A stretch of 64,000 bases of DNA, from positions 310,001 to 374,000 of the forward strand of contig FJUW01000012.1 of NCBI GenBank assembly GCA_900074885.1, read 5' to 3'. Positions 1 to 12,444 of the stretch are shown here, in pieces. The position numbers and the translations under genes are program-made. The notes under the pieces are model-generated. The model did not search any database. It was given only the letters and a program-made list of their open reading frames with translations, and was not told the origin of the DNA. The stretch is from Rhynchosporium graminicola (Eukaryota; Ascomycota; Leotiomycetes; Helotiales; Ploettnerulaceae). The number at the start of each line of letters is the position of its first letter. Within the stretch, counting starts at the first letter, position 1.

Positions 1-993
1 TGATGAACGACGAGACATGTAACGCATGAAATTAGTGGATATTTTCTCTCTCACTAAAGTGGTGATGATGAGACCTACATCCTCTCTACAGAACAAACAA
101 CTCGCGCGCTACATCCTCTACAACCCCCTCCCCAAAACCCCCCAGAAAACCACCAATAAAAATCTCAAAGACGAAAACAACAGGATATCAAGTCCATTCC
201 ACGAATCTGAATCCCCTCCCTACTTGGGCAGGCAGACAAACAGACAGCGAGCGCAAAGTCCCCCATGATCCCCATCCACCACCCATCGTTCACCAAACAT
301 CTACTCTCGTTCATGATGCGGTGTCTACATGCTCGTACTCATGTACATCTGCATCTGCATTCTGCACTGCACTGCGAAGTGGCTACCTACGTGATCCGTA
401 TGGCTACCTAAGCTACCTAGAAAATCAAGGATAGGTAACTACTGTTGCTACCTACGTATGATCTGCTCATGCACCCACCCAGTACCAGCCACTCACCCAC
501 AGAAGATGGTGGCTGCTGCTGTCCACCGACATACACAACAGAACAGCCTTGGGTTCCACGACGTAGGTAAGCGAAGCCAAGCGGAGCGTAGTGAACGGCC
601 TTGTTTTCCGCAACAGTAGGTAGGTAGGTGCCTTAAGATGGGTAATCATAGGTTGGTGGTACGGAAGCGAGAGCTCAGCTGAGGATAATAATACGGTGTG
701 GACCAATCAGGTAGAGAAAAGGAAGGTATGGTGAAGCAGGGTGGGCGCAAGAGTTATATCGTAAGTTTCACTTTCCTGGATGAGCTTATAAGACTTCAAA
801 AGCCTCCTTTATGACTCAGAGCCTACTAGCGTCTTCTTGACTCCTTCAGCTAGAGTATTGAGTTGTTAGAATCGGGTAAGAAAGGCAAAGCAAGAGACAC
901 TTCCGACATAGAAAGCTGACTGTAATACTCGGTTTGGCTCAAGACAATGCTTTCGGATACACTTAATTAGGGTTTAATCTATTCTTGCTCGTC
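1..993. other. Intergenic, left edge; short CTACCT repeats
   Basis: No convincing gene is visible. Short CTACCT/CTACCTACG words recur between about 380 and 470 and again, in reverse complement as GTAGGTAGGTAGG, near 615-630. Small open frames here have neither family resemblance nor splice partners. The right part is probably the 3' flank of the minus-strand MCU gene. Confidence 0.5.
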
Positions 994-2742
994 TTAGTCG
1001 TCACTACTGTTCTTCTTCTTACTCTTCTCCTTTGCTTTCTTCGTCTTCGCATCCCCGTCATCCCCATCATCATCGTCATCATCCCTGTTCTTCCTCCTCT
1101 CCTCCTTAAGCGCATCGTGCACCTCCTCACTGCCCTCATCCGCCTTCTCATCCCACTCCACATCATATTCATCTGCGACATTTTTGATCTCTTTGCGTAA
1201 CGCATTCGCTTCTTCGATCATAGCTTCCCATTTCCCGACATCGAAGCCTCGAGCAGTGTATAGCGTATTTTGACGCCGAGAGACTGTGAGGTTGAGCGCT
1301 GCTCGGTAAGAGACTTCTCTGTTATGATACAGAAACCACAGGTATCCTAGGATGATTGTGGAGAGTCCTGCTAGATACTTGGTTGTGTTAGTCAACATAT
1401 ACTTTAAAGAAGGCAAAGGAAAACGTACAGTAACAGGCTCCATAGTATCCCACCCATAATCAGTTCTGAATGTGAAATGATAAATAGCTCCCCACCATCC
1501 AACCAATATTCCAAATCCTCCCATCGCAAGCCTCTGTGCGCTCTTATGAGCAAGTCGATCACACTCCTTCTTAATACTCGCCATATCCGCCAATTTCCTA
1601 CTCGTCTTCCTTAAGCGTACACGAAGATAATGTGTCCGATCATTGAACGATGGAACACCGACTCTGATCTCACTACTTGCGCCCTCGATTTCGACAGCGA
1701 ATTCCTTGCCACGTGCAGCATCGCGAATGAAGTCCCCAATTTCGGTGGAAGAAGACCAGCGCACGAATTTCCTCTCTCCATCATTTTTACCTTCACGCCC
1801 TTGTCCGCTGTAGCTCTCTACACCTCCTTCGCCTGGACCGCCGCGAAGTTCATGCTCGATTTTGTGTGACTTGCTAAGATTTTCTGCGTTGTCTTTCTCT
1901 TGTTCCTTATCAGGAGAAATCTTCCCAACTTTCACGAGTTTGCCATCAATCATCTGTTCATCGCTACCTTGTTCTCGCTCCTCGCCTTCCTCATCTATAT
2001 CATCCTCGTCTCGTTTATCGACTTTGATCTCTCCTTTTGCGCTATCCTCCGCGCGAAAATGTACTTGTGCTACCTTTTCTTTGCCGTCTTTGCCTTTTAT
2101 CATGGGGAGTTCAGACTGGATTAGTCGTTCGAGGTAGGAGAGTGGTTGTTGCGGGTGCACGAGAAGCGCAAGTGGTTCAATATCTTTTCGGTCGCTGTTA
2201 TGATCTTCGGTCGTTAAAGGTAGAATGAGCTTTAGGAGGCGGGAGGGCGTTGTGAGTAGTTTGCCTGGGATATGTGCGTATTAGCTTCAGTATTGAGTCT
2301 ATTGACCTCATTTCATAGGTAGGAGATGGGTACCCTTTGTCATAGCACCTGCACTTCTATTCCTTACCACCGGCGGTTTATCGCTCCCTTCTCTATGCCA
2401 TGGAGTTTTAGCTTGTAACTCTTTCGCCTGCCCAATCGCATTGTCAATCTGTTTGTGGAAGCCGTCGACCTCCTTGTCCAGACCTTTCTGGTTCAGGGCT
2501 TTGGCTTTGCTCGTTGCTTCATCTTCCCTTGTGGGTATAGATGTTGAAAATGCTCGAAAACAGAAACCCGAATGTGAGGCTCGCAGAAACTGTCGGGGCC
2601 TGCTGCGGAAAGTGTGTGTGATTTGAGGTTGGAATCGGATTTGAAGGTATCGTGAAGCCGATGTGGAGACAGCGGTTGGCGAGATATGGGGTCGCATTTC
2701 GAGAAGTGGATAATATGAGTTGGTAACTCCGAGATGTTGCAA
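994..2742 (-). CDS. MCU: Mitochondrial calcium uniporter pore subunit (MCU family)
   Basis: This is the pore subunit of the inner-membrane Ca2+ uniporter. Two exons (2742-2334 and 2264-994) are joined over a 69-nt intron; the split Gly codon restores the frame and gives 559 residues. The N-terminus is rich in Arg/Ser/Thr without acidic residues, as a mitochondrial presequence should be; a second Met at residue 16 could be the true start. The signature WDTMEPVT (about residues 408-415) supplies the DxxE selectivity filter. It lies between two hydrophobic helices at about 382-402 and 433-449, followed by a coiled-coil-like segment. The region after the conserved [17 protein letters not shown] stretch is a long acidic insertion. 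The C-terminus is a low-complexity Asp/Lys tail (Asp run near 1060-1080). The intron donor is GTACCC, a weak match. MCU identity is firm from the DxxE signature; the exact start is not. Confidence 0.93.
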
Positions 2743-3250
2743 ATGAGGTTTATTCCATCTCTGAAGACATGACAGAAGGAAACAAGAAGTTATGTGCCCA
2801 GGTGCCTTACCTGGACCGGAATGGATTGAGCTCTGGAAGCTGTACCTAGCTCTTGTCTAACAATTACCTTGCTTCTCAGCCACGACGTCATCGGGATCAC
2901 GAAACAGCCACATCAGCACGTGATGTTATTTGTGTCCTTCCCCTAGTAGCATGACTTTAGGCATTTGGCGGAGTTTGAAAATTACATTAGAGCTGCGTTT
3001 TCAACATCAGCTCAAAGCAATATTCCGTGAAGGTTTCAAAGAATAAACAATAAGTTGCAGAAGCCGAGCGGGTGGTCGGGCCCAATATAAACACTCAGTC
3101 GAGCAAACATGGATATTCTTTCAGCACTACTAAGTTCTGCTCATGAAAAAGCGCAACTCAATAACCGTGCAGTTCTGAACAATAATACAATTTGGCATCC
3201 TTCTAATACCACTCTTCTTATGCACCACCATCGTATACCAAGAGCACAAC
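2743..3250. other. Intergenic between MCU and KGD1
   Basis: This stretch holds the upstream region of MCU and the 3' flank of KGD1; both genes point left. I see no gene, repeat or structured RNA in it. Confidence 0.5.
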
Positions 3251-6200
3251 CTACTCTCCTTTAAGCTTGTCCTGAGTCACCGAAAAGGCCGTCTCCAACA
3301 ATCTTCCTTCCTCCTTGGTGTGGCTGGCCTTCAATCCAGTGGCTACACTGGCACTTGGATCACGACCAGCATACATGACGTGCTTGCGGTCATGAAACTC
3401 GGTCTGGTTCAATAGAGTCTCGATTCTGGGCTGAGTGAAACTCCAGGCTCCGGCATTCAAAGGCTCCTCTTGACACCAGACGATGGTCTTGGCGTTTTTG
3501 TAGCCATCGAGGTTCTCCTTGAGTTGTTGCCATGGGAATGGGTTCAATTGTTCAATTCGAGTGATAGCAGTATTCTTGTGGCCATTGTCGGCACGGTACT
3601 TGTGGAGAGCGGCGTAGACTTGACCTGTGCAGAGAATGACACGGTCAATCTCTTCTGGCTCGGCGATGGCCTTGCCGTGCTCTGGGTCGGGGATGATCCA
3701 CTTGAACTGAGAATCACCAGTGAACTCCTCAATTGGGGAGCGAGCGATAGGGTGACGGAGAAGAGACTTGGAGAAGAAAATAATGAGGGCTACAAAATAT
3801 TAGCTTGGTACTTCGATTGTGAACTGATGGCTTACGCTTGCGGAATTGTCTGTTCATCTGTCTTCTTAAAATGTGAAACAAGTTGGCAGGTGTGGTCATG
3901 TAGGCAATTTGCATATTGCAGTCTTGATGTTGGCGGTCCAACTTATCGGCAGAGGGGTAGATACGAGGATCTTCATTACAGAGCTGAAGATATCTCTCCA
4001 TACGTCCAGACGAATGCTCGGGCCCCTGCCCATCGTAACCGTGAGGTAACGACATGACGAGACCAGATCTCTGCATCCACTTTACTTCGCCAGATGCCAC
4101 GAATTGATCAATGATACATTGGGCATTGTTGGCGAAATCACCAAATTGGGCTTCCCACATAACGAGAGCATTTGGTGACGAAAGAGAGTATCCGTACTCA
4201 AATCCAAGACATCCGAACTCACTCAACGAGGAGTTGGAGATGACAAACTTGCCTTGATCTTTGCTGATATGTTGAAGAGGAGTGTAGGTCTTCTCGTTTT
4301 CTTGGTCGTGGAAAACAGCATGTCTCTGGGAAAAGGTGCCACGCTCAACATCTTGACCTGAAACACGGACGTGGTGGCCTTCCTGGACAAGAGATCCGAA
4401 GGCAAGAGCCTCAGCAGTCGACCAATCAATGTTAGTGCCTTCAGTGACAGTCTTGACACGGTTGGCAAGGATACGCTTCAGGTTGCGATGGACATTGAAG
4501 TCTTCTGGAGCCGTTCCAATGGTAGTGCCAATGTGCTCCAGGGTGCTGGTGGGAATACCGGTGGGGTTGTGAGGGAGAACCTCGCTAGCGAGCTCTTTGG
4601 GAGACTTAAATCCGTTCCAGGCTGACGTAGTCCACTCCTTGGATGTTGGCTGATAGTCCTTGCTCTTGGCAAAGCTCTCTTCCAGCATGCCCCAAACCCA
4701 CTTTTTGTGTTCGTCGATGTCCTCTTTGGTAAAGCTACCGTCCTTCAGAAGCTGATTGACGTAGATATCAATCTGGGACTCGTGTGATTGAATACGCTTG
4801 TACATCAATGGTTGAGTGAAAGATGGCTGATCCGTCTCGTTGTGCCCGTGTTTACGGTAGCAAACCAGATCGATGACAACATCCTTGCGGAACTCTGCGC
4901 GCCAATCGGCAGCCAATTGACAAACATAGTTGACAGCCTCAACATCATCAGCATTGACGTGAAATACTGGAGCATCGATGGACTTCGCAATGTCGGTACA
5001 GTAGGCAGTTGAACGGGCGAAACGAGGATCAGTAGTGAAACCGATTTGGTTGTTGACCACCAAGTGAATGGTACCCCCAGTGGAGTAGGCGGGCAAAGAA
5101 TGGAATCCAAGACACTCGTAGACGACACCTTGAGCGGCGAAAGCAGCGTCACCATGGAGGAGAACGCCCATAGCGGTGTTGTGGGCCTTCTCATCATTGT
5201 TATAATGTTGAATGGCTCTGGTCTTGCCTAAGACCACGGGATCTTCGGCTTCTAAATGGGAAGGGTTGGCAACGAGAGATAGCTGAACACGCTTGCCGGA
5301 AGGAGTAGGTCTCTCGAAGTTCATACCCAAATGGTATTTGACATCGCCAGACCCCTCATCCTCAGCAGCAGCGCTTCCTCCGAATTCACTGAAAATAGAC
5401 TCATTTGGCTTTCGGACTACGTTGGAAAGAACATTCAGACGACCACGATGAGGCATTCCAATGACAATATCCTTGACACCATAATCCACACTTCTGTCAA
5501 TCAGGGCCTTCATACCGGGCACCAATGTTTCGCAACCCTCCAGACCGAAGCGCTTGTCGTTGGGGTATTTTGTTGCCAAGAAGCTTTCGAAACTGGAACT
5601 CCAAATGAGGCGGTCGAGGATTCGGCGCTTCTCATCAACGGAGTATTTAAATGGTTGTGGTACTTCAACACGTTCGCGAAGCCAGTCGCACTGTTCTCTG
5701 TCGGGAATATGGATGTACTCGACACCGTAGGAACCGCAGTAGATGCGCTCACAGGCGTCAATAATCTCGCGCAGGCTCATCTCCTCACGACCTTCCTTCT
5801 TGAATCGTGGCAGGATGCCGGGACCTAGAGAGTATTCGGTATCGAGATCCTTCTCCGTGAATTGATAATGCTCCAATCGTAGTTCCTTCGGGTTGCTGTA
5901 TCCAAACTCTTCAGCCTCGCGCCTGATACCCAAGGGATCAATATTGGCCTTGTGATGGCCTCGAGCTTGGTAGGCTCGCACGAGGAGTTGTACTTTCAAG
6001 TGATTTGTGACATCTGAGCCTTCTCCAGCACTCATGCCAACGCCCGGCGAAAATGTGGCAACGCCTCCAGTCGGCGTAGGGACGAGATTGGGTGGAGGAG
6101 TGAAAGCCTGGGACATGGGCATATCACCGCTCTCCATGTTCTTAAAGTACACCTGCCACGAAACGTGAACGTTTTTGGGGTCCGCCTTCCATTCCATATA

Positions 6201-6467
6201 CATCGCATCGATGTAATTGGCAGTGTTGCCCGACAGAAAGCTGTCATTCGAATCGGGGGCATTGGCGACAGCAGCGGCAAATCGCTTTTGGGTAATAGGC
6301 GTGTTTCGTTTCGAGGCAGCTTTTAAAGCACTGGATACTTGGGAGGTCATTCGAAGAGGATTTTGGGAGGTCGTACAGAGGGATCTGGCCGGACTGCTGC
6401 CAGCTTTGAGGAGCTGGCAGCTCTTTTGCCGCAAAGAGCTTCGAAGCATTATGGCTAGCCAATGCAA
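3251..6467 (-). CDS. KGD1: 2-oxoglutarate dehydrogenase E1 component, mitochondrial
   Basis: E1 is the thiamine-diphosphate-dependent decarboxylase of the 2-oxoglutarate dehydrogenase complex (TCA cycle, mitochondrial matrix). Exons 6467-3836 and 3789-3251 flank a 46-nt intron (GTAAGC ... GCTAAT ... TAG) and give 1056 residues, normal for the family. A basic presequence is followed by the typical [17 protein letters not shown] start of the mature enzyme. Visible family blocks are [13 protein letters not shown] (about residue 340), GDAAFAAQG (about 440), the thiamine-binding [10 protein letters not shown] segment, and [14 protein letters not shown] near 800. The more likely start is the Met seven codons in (6449), which begins MLRSSLRQK; the upstream Met adds only six residues. 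It is divergent from TFB1, with 677 bp between the two start codons. Confidence 0.98.
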
Positions 6468-7144
6468 ACAGTAGAAAGGGATTAAAAGAGGGAAGGCGAG
6501 GATGATGTATCCAGTACAATCAGCGTCGTGATGATTGCGTGAGGTGAAGTGCAGTGAGGTAGCAGAGAGTCAATTAAGGTTGAGACGAAAGGAGAGGCGG
6601 AGTAAGTCCAGTGCAGCAGAGTGACGATGTCAGTGTTTTTCCAATGGGAAGGTAACAGGACCTCGTTCTTCCTGCAGCTGCCCTGCCCTGTCCTGCCCTG
6701 CGTGCCAGTGGAGCCCAGCCCTTCAAGTTCTGGCTACAATGCGGAACCAAACCACTTGGAGCGACCGTTCCAAAGGGCCAATCAGAGAGAGGGAAACATG
6801 AGTCGTACGGAGCATCGGCCGAGGAATAGATGAGTCAGCAGTTCTCGAGCTCAACTCGGTCTGTATGGGAGAGAGATATACAAAACATCGAAGGTCATCC
6901 ATATCTGCGCAGTAAGACATAAAATAACACAGCATAATACACCGTCTCAAGCTGCTTCTGTTCTATCATCAAGCTGGTATTCTATCTTCACCTCCTTGTC
7001 AAGAATTTGTCACTTCGAAGACAAAGAAGAGCTGAAATCTTCACGAATTGAGATCCGCTCTAGGCTGCACAGCGAACGGCAATATCAACGTCCTGGTCAG
7101 GGCGCTTTTGACCCAGATGCAGCAAAAGGACTGTCAAACTTGAC
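6468..7144. promoter_or_regulatory. Divergent promoter region KGD1 / TFB1
   Basis: About 0.7 kb separates the start codons of the divergent KGD1 and TFB1 genes, so both promoters must lie here. A CCAAT box is present at 6778-6782 on the plus strand, in the context GGGCCAATCAG. Such boxes are bound by the HAP/NF-Y complex in fungi and are common upstream of TCA-cycle genes. A pyrimidine-rich, CCTGCCCTG-repeating segment lies near 6680-6705. Function is inferred from position only. Confidence 0.5.
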
Positions 7145-9088
7145 ATGGCGCCTATTACAGGAGTTGCGGCATACAAGAAGAAGGATGGCACTCTAACCAT
7201 TTCGAACGATCAGAAATCCATTGTATGGCTGCCTCACGGTTCAGACAAGGGGGTGACAATCCTGGTGGCAAACATCACCAGTATGATTCTACGTGCCCCC
7301 GATGTATGCTTAAACTGATCACTTCTAGATCTTCAACAAACCCCTGAGACAGCTGCGAAAGTGATGTTGAAGATTTTCGACAAGCCACCTGATTCCGCGG
7401 AAGCGATCACCCACACATTTCTCTTCAACTCGCCTTCAAACCCTCGAGCAGAAGCCAATGCTATCAAAGAAAGCCTCACCACCTTGATCGCAGCTCTCAA
7501 GGCGAACGATGTAAGCCTTCCAAAGGCAAATGGCACTTCAGGCTCCTCATCTATGGCTATGGCCAGTGCTGTCACGTCGAAACCAAGTGGACCAGCCGCA
7601 TGGTATGACGATGCACAATTGAAAGTCGATTATCAGCTTCAGGAATCACTACTCAAGAAAGATATGGTACTTAACCGTACCTATATGGAATCACGGCGGA
7701 CGAAACCTGATTCGATCACGGACTCACAATTCAATCGGCAGTTCTGGTCCACCCGTGTCAACCTTCTCCGAGCATTTGCAGTTGATTCCAGCCAGAAAAA
7801 GGGTCCTTACAATGTCTTATCAGCTGTCAAACCACGTCAAATTGACGGGGAACTGAAGTTGAATATCAGTGCCGAGCAGGTTCAACTTATATTCAGTCAG
7901 CACCCACTGGTTAGACGAGTCTACGACGAAAATGTGCCGAAATTGAAAGAGGCAGACTTTTGGTCACGATTTTTTGTCAGTCAGCTTTTCAAAAAACTCA
8001 AGGGAGAGCGGGTTACCGAGGCAGATGCTACAGATCCTACATTCGACAGATACCTAGATATCTCTACAGATGACGGCCTGGACAGGAGGCTCCTTTCCAT
8101 GCACATCCCAAACATCATCGACCTTGAAGGCAATGAAGAAAACCAGGGAGGTAGTAGGAGTGGGAACCGGAAAGATTTCACAATGAGGCCAGGCGCAATG
8201 AGCAAAGTCCCAATCATCAGGACATTAAATAGTCTCAGTGAGAAGATTATGGCCCAAGTTGCACCTTCTGATGTCGATCCATCCGCACCTATAGGTATGG
8301 ACGAGGCGACATATAACTCGTTGGCGTTGCGGGATTTACGAGGGGACCCGGAGGAAAACCGGATCATGCTTAACATCAAAGAACAAAGCCGTTTCTTTTC
8401 CAGTGAAAAGTCCGAACTATCTGCAGAAGCCAAATTATACGCGAAACAAGACCCGCGGATTTTATTACTGGACCTGCGAAAGGATCTCGATCCTAAACAA
8501 CTAGATCACGACAATGCAGGAGGGCTAGACTTGCGCTCGGCGATTGGTGTCAACGAGGATAGCGACAGCGATGACGAAATGAAGATAGGTCACGTCGGAA
8601 GCAAGGACAGCATAGCAGATGCTCAGAGACATGTCTTTGAAGGCATTGCCGCTCGTCGAGTCGAACTCGAAGGTACTTCAGCCCAGTCTTTGTCAGGACT
8701 GTCGCAGCACATTTTCGATAGACTGGTCCTGACTCATGCGACAACTACCGAGTTCCTGCATCATTTCTGGCTTGTCTTCCTCTCTGGAGATGCTGATAAA
8801 GCAAATGAACTTGCACAGCTAGTCGCTTCGTTGGAACGAGCAATGGATCGCATCAATGCCGTAGCTGCTGATGCTGAGAGCGAAAGAGAGGTTGCGATTC
8901 AAGCCAGGAGAGATCATATTAGGCAAGTGTACGAAAGGTCTAAGAAGAAGCTCAATTTGAAATCGGAGCTTATTGGTGGGGGCAAAAAGGTCGTATTGGA
9001 GATGATGGATCCAACGCTAAAAACCTTGGACAAGACATCGAGAGAGTACAGGAAAGCGTTGGCTGCAGAAGGGATCAATACTTCATAA
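7145..9088 (+). CDS. TFB1: TFIIH core subunit Tfb1 / p62 (GTF2H1)
   Basis: This is a subunit of the general transcription and nucleotide-excision-repair factor TFIIH (nucleus). Exon 1 (7145-7280) and exon 2 (7329-9088) are separated by a 48-nt intron, with a split Asn codon restoring frame, giving 631 residues. The N-terminal part (about residues 1-105) has the p62 pleckstrin-homology layout: a KKKDGTLTIS strand, a WLP core and a helix ending IAALKAND. It is followed by a Ser/Ala linker. Two BSD domains follow: one starting near AAWYDDAQLKVDY (about 136-198), and one containing HPLVRRVYDENVPKLKEADFW up to FKKLKGERV (about 226-275). The C-terminal third carries an acidic patch (DSDSDDE) and the helical C-terminal domain ending near SREYRKALAAEGI, both usual for the family. 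No disruption is visible. Confidence 0.96.
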
Positions 9089-9456
9089 GTAGGATGCGAG
9101 GATGAAACCATGCTTGAAGTCTGCAATTGTCCTTGGATATGTATCAAGGCAATTCCATAACTCTCAGCTCTCAGGAGGAATAGAGTTTTGGTGACTCTAG
9201 GAAAAGTCAAGTCATAAAGAATTTTCTGACATTCGAAGTGGATTTGGGGCTGCGAGTTGTCATAATCGAAGTCTTATAGGAAGGAACGAGGAAAGGATCT
9301 TGCCTGTACCTACCCGATTCGTCATAATCAACAAACACCTTATCAACTAAAATCCCCCTCTCCCCACCTTCACTCTCAAACATCCCAACCTAATCCATCC
9401 ATATATTTCTCAGAGGCAGGATATCCTTCTGGTACTGCCTCGAGCCTTTGGATATC
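9089..9456. other. Short intergenic after TFB1
   Basis: This is the 3' flank of TFB1 and the upstream region of the next plus-strand gene. A C/T-rich stretch around 9350-9375 (CCCCCTCTCCCC) precedes the start by about 80 bp, as often seen in fungal promoters. No other signal was found. Confidence 0.45.
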
Positions 9457-11288
9457 ATGATGGCTATCACAACAAGCATACTCCCTGCAGATCTAGGATC
9501 CTCTCCATCGAGAATCCCATTAAAACAGCGATCCATTACTCCTACTCCCAAGAATACGATACGACGTAAGGGATCTTTCATTCGTCTCGCAGACTCTTCG
9601 GAGGAGTCCCCGAGTTCGCATGAATCCATATTTGAGGCGTTTTGTTTTTCGTCCAGTGAGGCTAGCAGTAATAAGGTAAGTGGGCGGAAGTCTTTTCAAG
9701 GTCGTGATGGGAATCATGACATCGTTGTCTCTAAACCCTGCCATACCAGCAACTGACTTCAATGGTCTGCGCAGGGCGATAACATTGACATTCCTTCCCG
9801 CATTCCCAGACCAGTCAAGAAAAATGACGAGAACAGCAGAGAGGTGTCACCATCGACCCTCATCGATACAATTCAATTTCGCTATGGTCACGGCACAGCT
9901 CTGGCTACAATCACTGAGCAAAAGAGCGTCACGACACTCAGAAGCAAAGCGAGAACGAAATCTGCAGACAACAGTCCCAGAATCCCTTTCTTAGGACATC
10001 GAGACAGCTTCACCATTTCCAAAACTCCACGGAGACAAATTTCATTCAGCCTGGACGATATCGTGGAAATCAAACGCTCCTACCACAATGCTTGTGCAGT
10101 GATCGAGGTAAGTTTCTATGAGTCTGATAGTAACATGTCTACCAATTTTGCTGACTTCACAAGCAAGAAATATGTAAATCCCTACTTGCCCAAGAAGTAT
10201 ATGCCGAACCAAAGATTCCTATCCAAGCACCACCTGATAGGCCTCCGACACCACCAGGAATGCCCTCATGGACTGAGTCTCAGATTCTGACGATACCACG
10301 ACGTCGTCAATCTCTTGCTCGTGTGGGTAATCCCTTTGTGAATGTCTCAAGATATTCTTGACCCGAAGATTCTTGAAATGGCCGTGCTAATCCCTATGTT
10401 ACCCAGACTCAAGCTCCACGTCAGAATATGATTCAGAGATTCTTCAATCTCTCAAATACTGGGTCGAAAACAGGCAATGAAGACAGAGATCGCGCAGTAT
10501 CTGCACCACTTCCAGGTCATACAGCTCCAAGATTTAGACCTCCAAAGAGTGTCTATGGGCCAATTGATCAACACCCTTTCACGAAGGCTCCTATTGCAAG
10601 ATTACAAAGTGAAATGTCACCAGTACTTTCTACAACACGACGCAAAAGACTCCAAAAAGACCAACGTGTCCGCTTTACACCGTCTGCAACCGCACGAGAC
10701 TCTGAGGCGAATATGCTCCAAGCTGCGATAGAATCAACGAGAACGACTGCAGCTCATCCATTCCAGCCATTCTCGGGTATCATAGCCTCTCCATCTAGGA
10801 AGGGTTGTTCTCACCGGCACTCGCGCAGATCCAAGCTTATTGCGATGAAGCCCAATGTTACCACCGTCGCTGAGGACATTGACACTCGCTGTTTACCTCC
10901 ATACCACCGAAGTGACGAACTCGCTCCATGGTCCCCTATCGGTCCGTCAACCCGTCCGTATTCGCCCATAAGCCCTACTCAGGCAGAACTTGACTCCCTC
11001 TGTGTCACCGACTCTATTCGGGACCACACTGCGTCTGTTTCTTCAACTGCCCACCTCATGACCGGTGCTATAACGGCAACCGCTCCACCTCTGCCCACGA
11101 TTACCAAACAGCGCGATTTCCCAGACCTGACCAAAGAGAAATGGTGCTGGAAATGCGCTGCGCAGACGGCGTTTAGGAAACTGGATGATTGGTGGATGAA
11201 GAGTGCAGGGTTTGTTTGTTTTGTTTGCTGTGGTTTTGATCTTGATGAGGAGGGGAATGTTTCGGGTAGAAGAGGGAGCGGGAACTGA
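9457..11288 (+). CDS. Conserved fungal protein of unknown function, Cys-rich C-terminus
   Basis: I infer four exons: 9457-9675, 9775-10107, 10164-10322 and 10407-11288, all phase 0, giving about 530 residues. Donors of introns 1 and 2 are GTAAGT; intron 3 uses GTGGGT, the least certain junction. The start is the first of two consecutive ATGs (9457, 9460). The N-terminal half is Ser/Thr/Arg-rich and basic. The middle holds a Pro-rich block RPPTPPGMPSWTES that I associate with uncharacterised ascomycete proteins, then an Arg-rich segment and RQNMIQRFFNLS. The C-terminus ends in a compact Cys/Trp block, CWKCAAQTAF followed by VCFVCCGFDLDEEG (about residues 485-520). Its two CxxC pairs could bind a metal. 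No catalytic domain is recognised. The gene follows TFB1 on the same strand with separate promoter space. Confidence 0.78.
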
Positions 11289-12444
11289 AGCGGATTGGTA
11301 GAGTGAGTGGGTATAGTGAGATGGCGAGTTCGAGTTGGTTATACTGGATCAAATCCCTGCTGGTATTCTGTGAGAATCGTCAAGTGCATACCTGAATGGA
11401 TGGGGATAAACCATGAGGTCACGAAAGTCATTGTATGACGAGATGATATTGAATTATGAGTTTTGCAAGGCGTTGAGCTTCCGATGCAGAGGCTAGGGTC
11501 GGTCGAGATTCGATGAGTATGTCTGATTGGAGTTCTTTTTCCCTCGCTTACTTGCTGGTTTGTTTGTTTACATTGAATAGAAGTCAGTATAATCCATTGG
11601 CTTGTCCCTGTCAGTTCCTTACCGCAATACTCAGAAATCTCTCGAGATTCAGATTCATGTAATTCCTTTGTGACATTTATCAGAGTCTGAATAAATACGC
11701 AGTTTTTTGCTTCTTGATTAAGCAAAACGATTTGAATTATCTCCAATGAACCGAGTCCATCGGCGCTAGAGAAAATAAGGCAAATTTATCATTGGCGGAA
11801 GAGAAGTTGCTGTTCGAGTGTGAATTACTGTCGCAACTCAAGAAATCAAGTCACGAAAATCTCAAGGGAGACTACTAGTGTAAAAGTGATATTTTCCAAG
11901 GTATTTTCCCAAAGTATGGAATTCACCATTTCGCCTAACCTCTTAAATGAACTTGTGACTTTGAGAAGGTAGAGAGAATTTCGGATAGCTAATATAGTTT
12001 TGTAGATGGATGGATCGATAGATACTGTGCTGGGTTCATTGAGGTATAGTGTACGAGGTATGAGGTATGAGGTAGGATGGATGTTTCTTGTATCGTTTCG
12101 GATTGGGAGGAAGGTGGGAGGGTATTGGACGGCGGGACAGAGTGAGAATGATGTTTTTAGAGAATGTCGTTCTTCCTGTTACCTGAGAGGATTGAGAGGC
12201 TGAGAAGGTGGAACTGAAAGGGAAGTGAGGTTTTGTGTAAAGGGTTTATGGATGCATTGTGGTTGTGGTGATGAGAGGGGGCGATGAGGGATGAGAATTG
12301 ATGAGTTGTTTTGGGATTGGGATTGATATTTGATCTGGCTGTTGAGCGGCTGGGGGATCAGCGTAGAACATGTGGGAAGGACGGAAGTTCTTCAAGGGAG
12401 GTACCTCGTCTTGAAAGACGATCAAGTATTATGGTGTCCGTGGG
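11289..12444. other. Intergenic, no gene seen
   Basis: This is the 3' flank of the preceding gene followed by GA/TG-rich low-complexity sequence from about 12000 to 12420 (runs such as GAGGTATGAGGTAGG and GGTTGTGGTGATGAG). Open frames here lack family resemblance. I see no repeat copy elsewhere in the window. Confidence 0.45.

Noticed and set aside
985..1205. Overlapping frames on both strands near the MCU C-terminus
   Set aside because: They are other-frame readings of the Asp/Lys-coding low-complexity tail of MCU.
5331..5828. 165-codon plus-strand frame inside KGD1
   Set aside because: Antisense shadow of the highly conserved KGD1 coding sequence.
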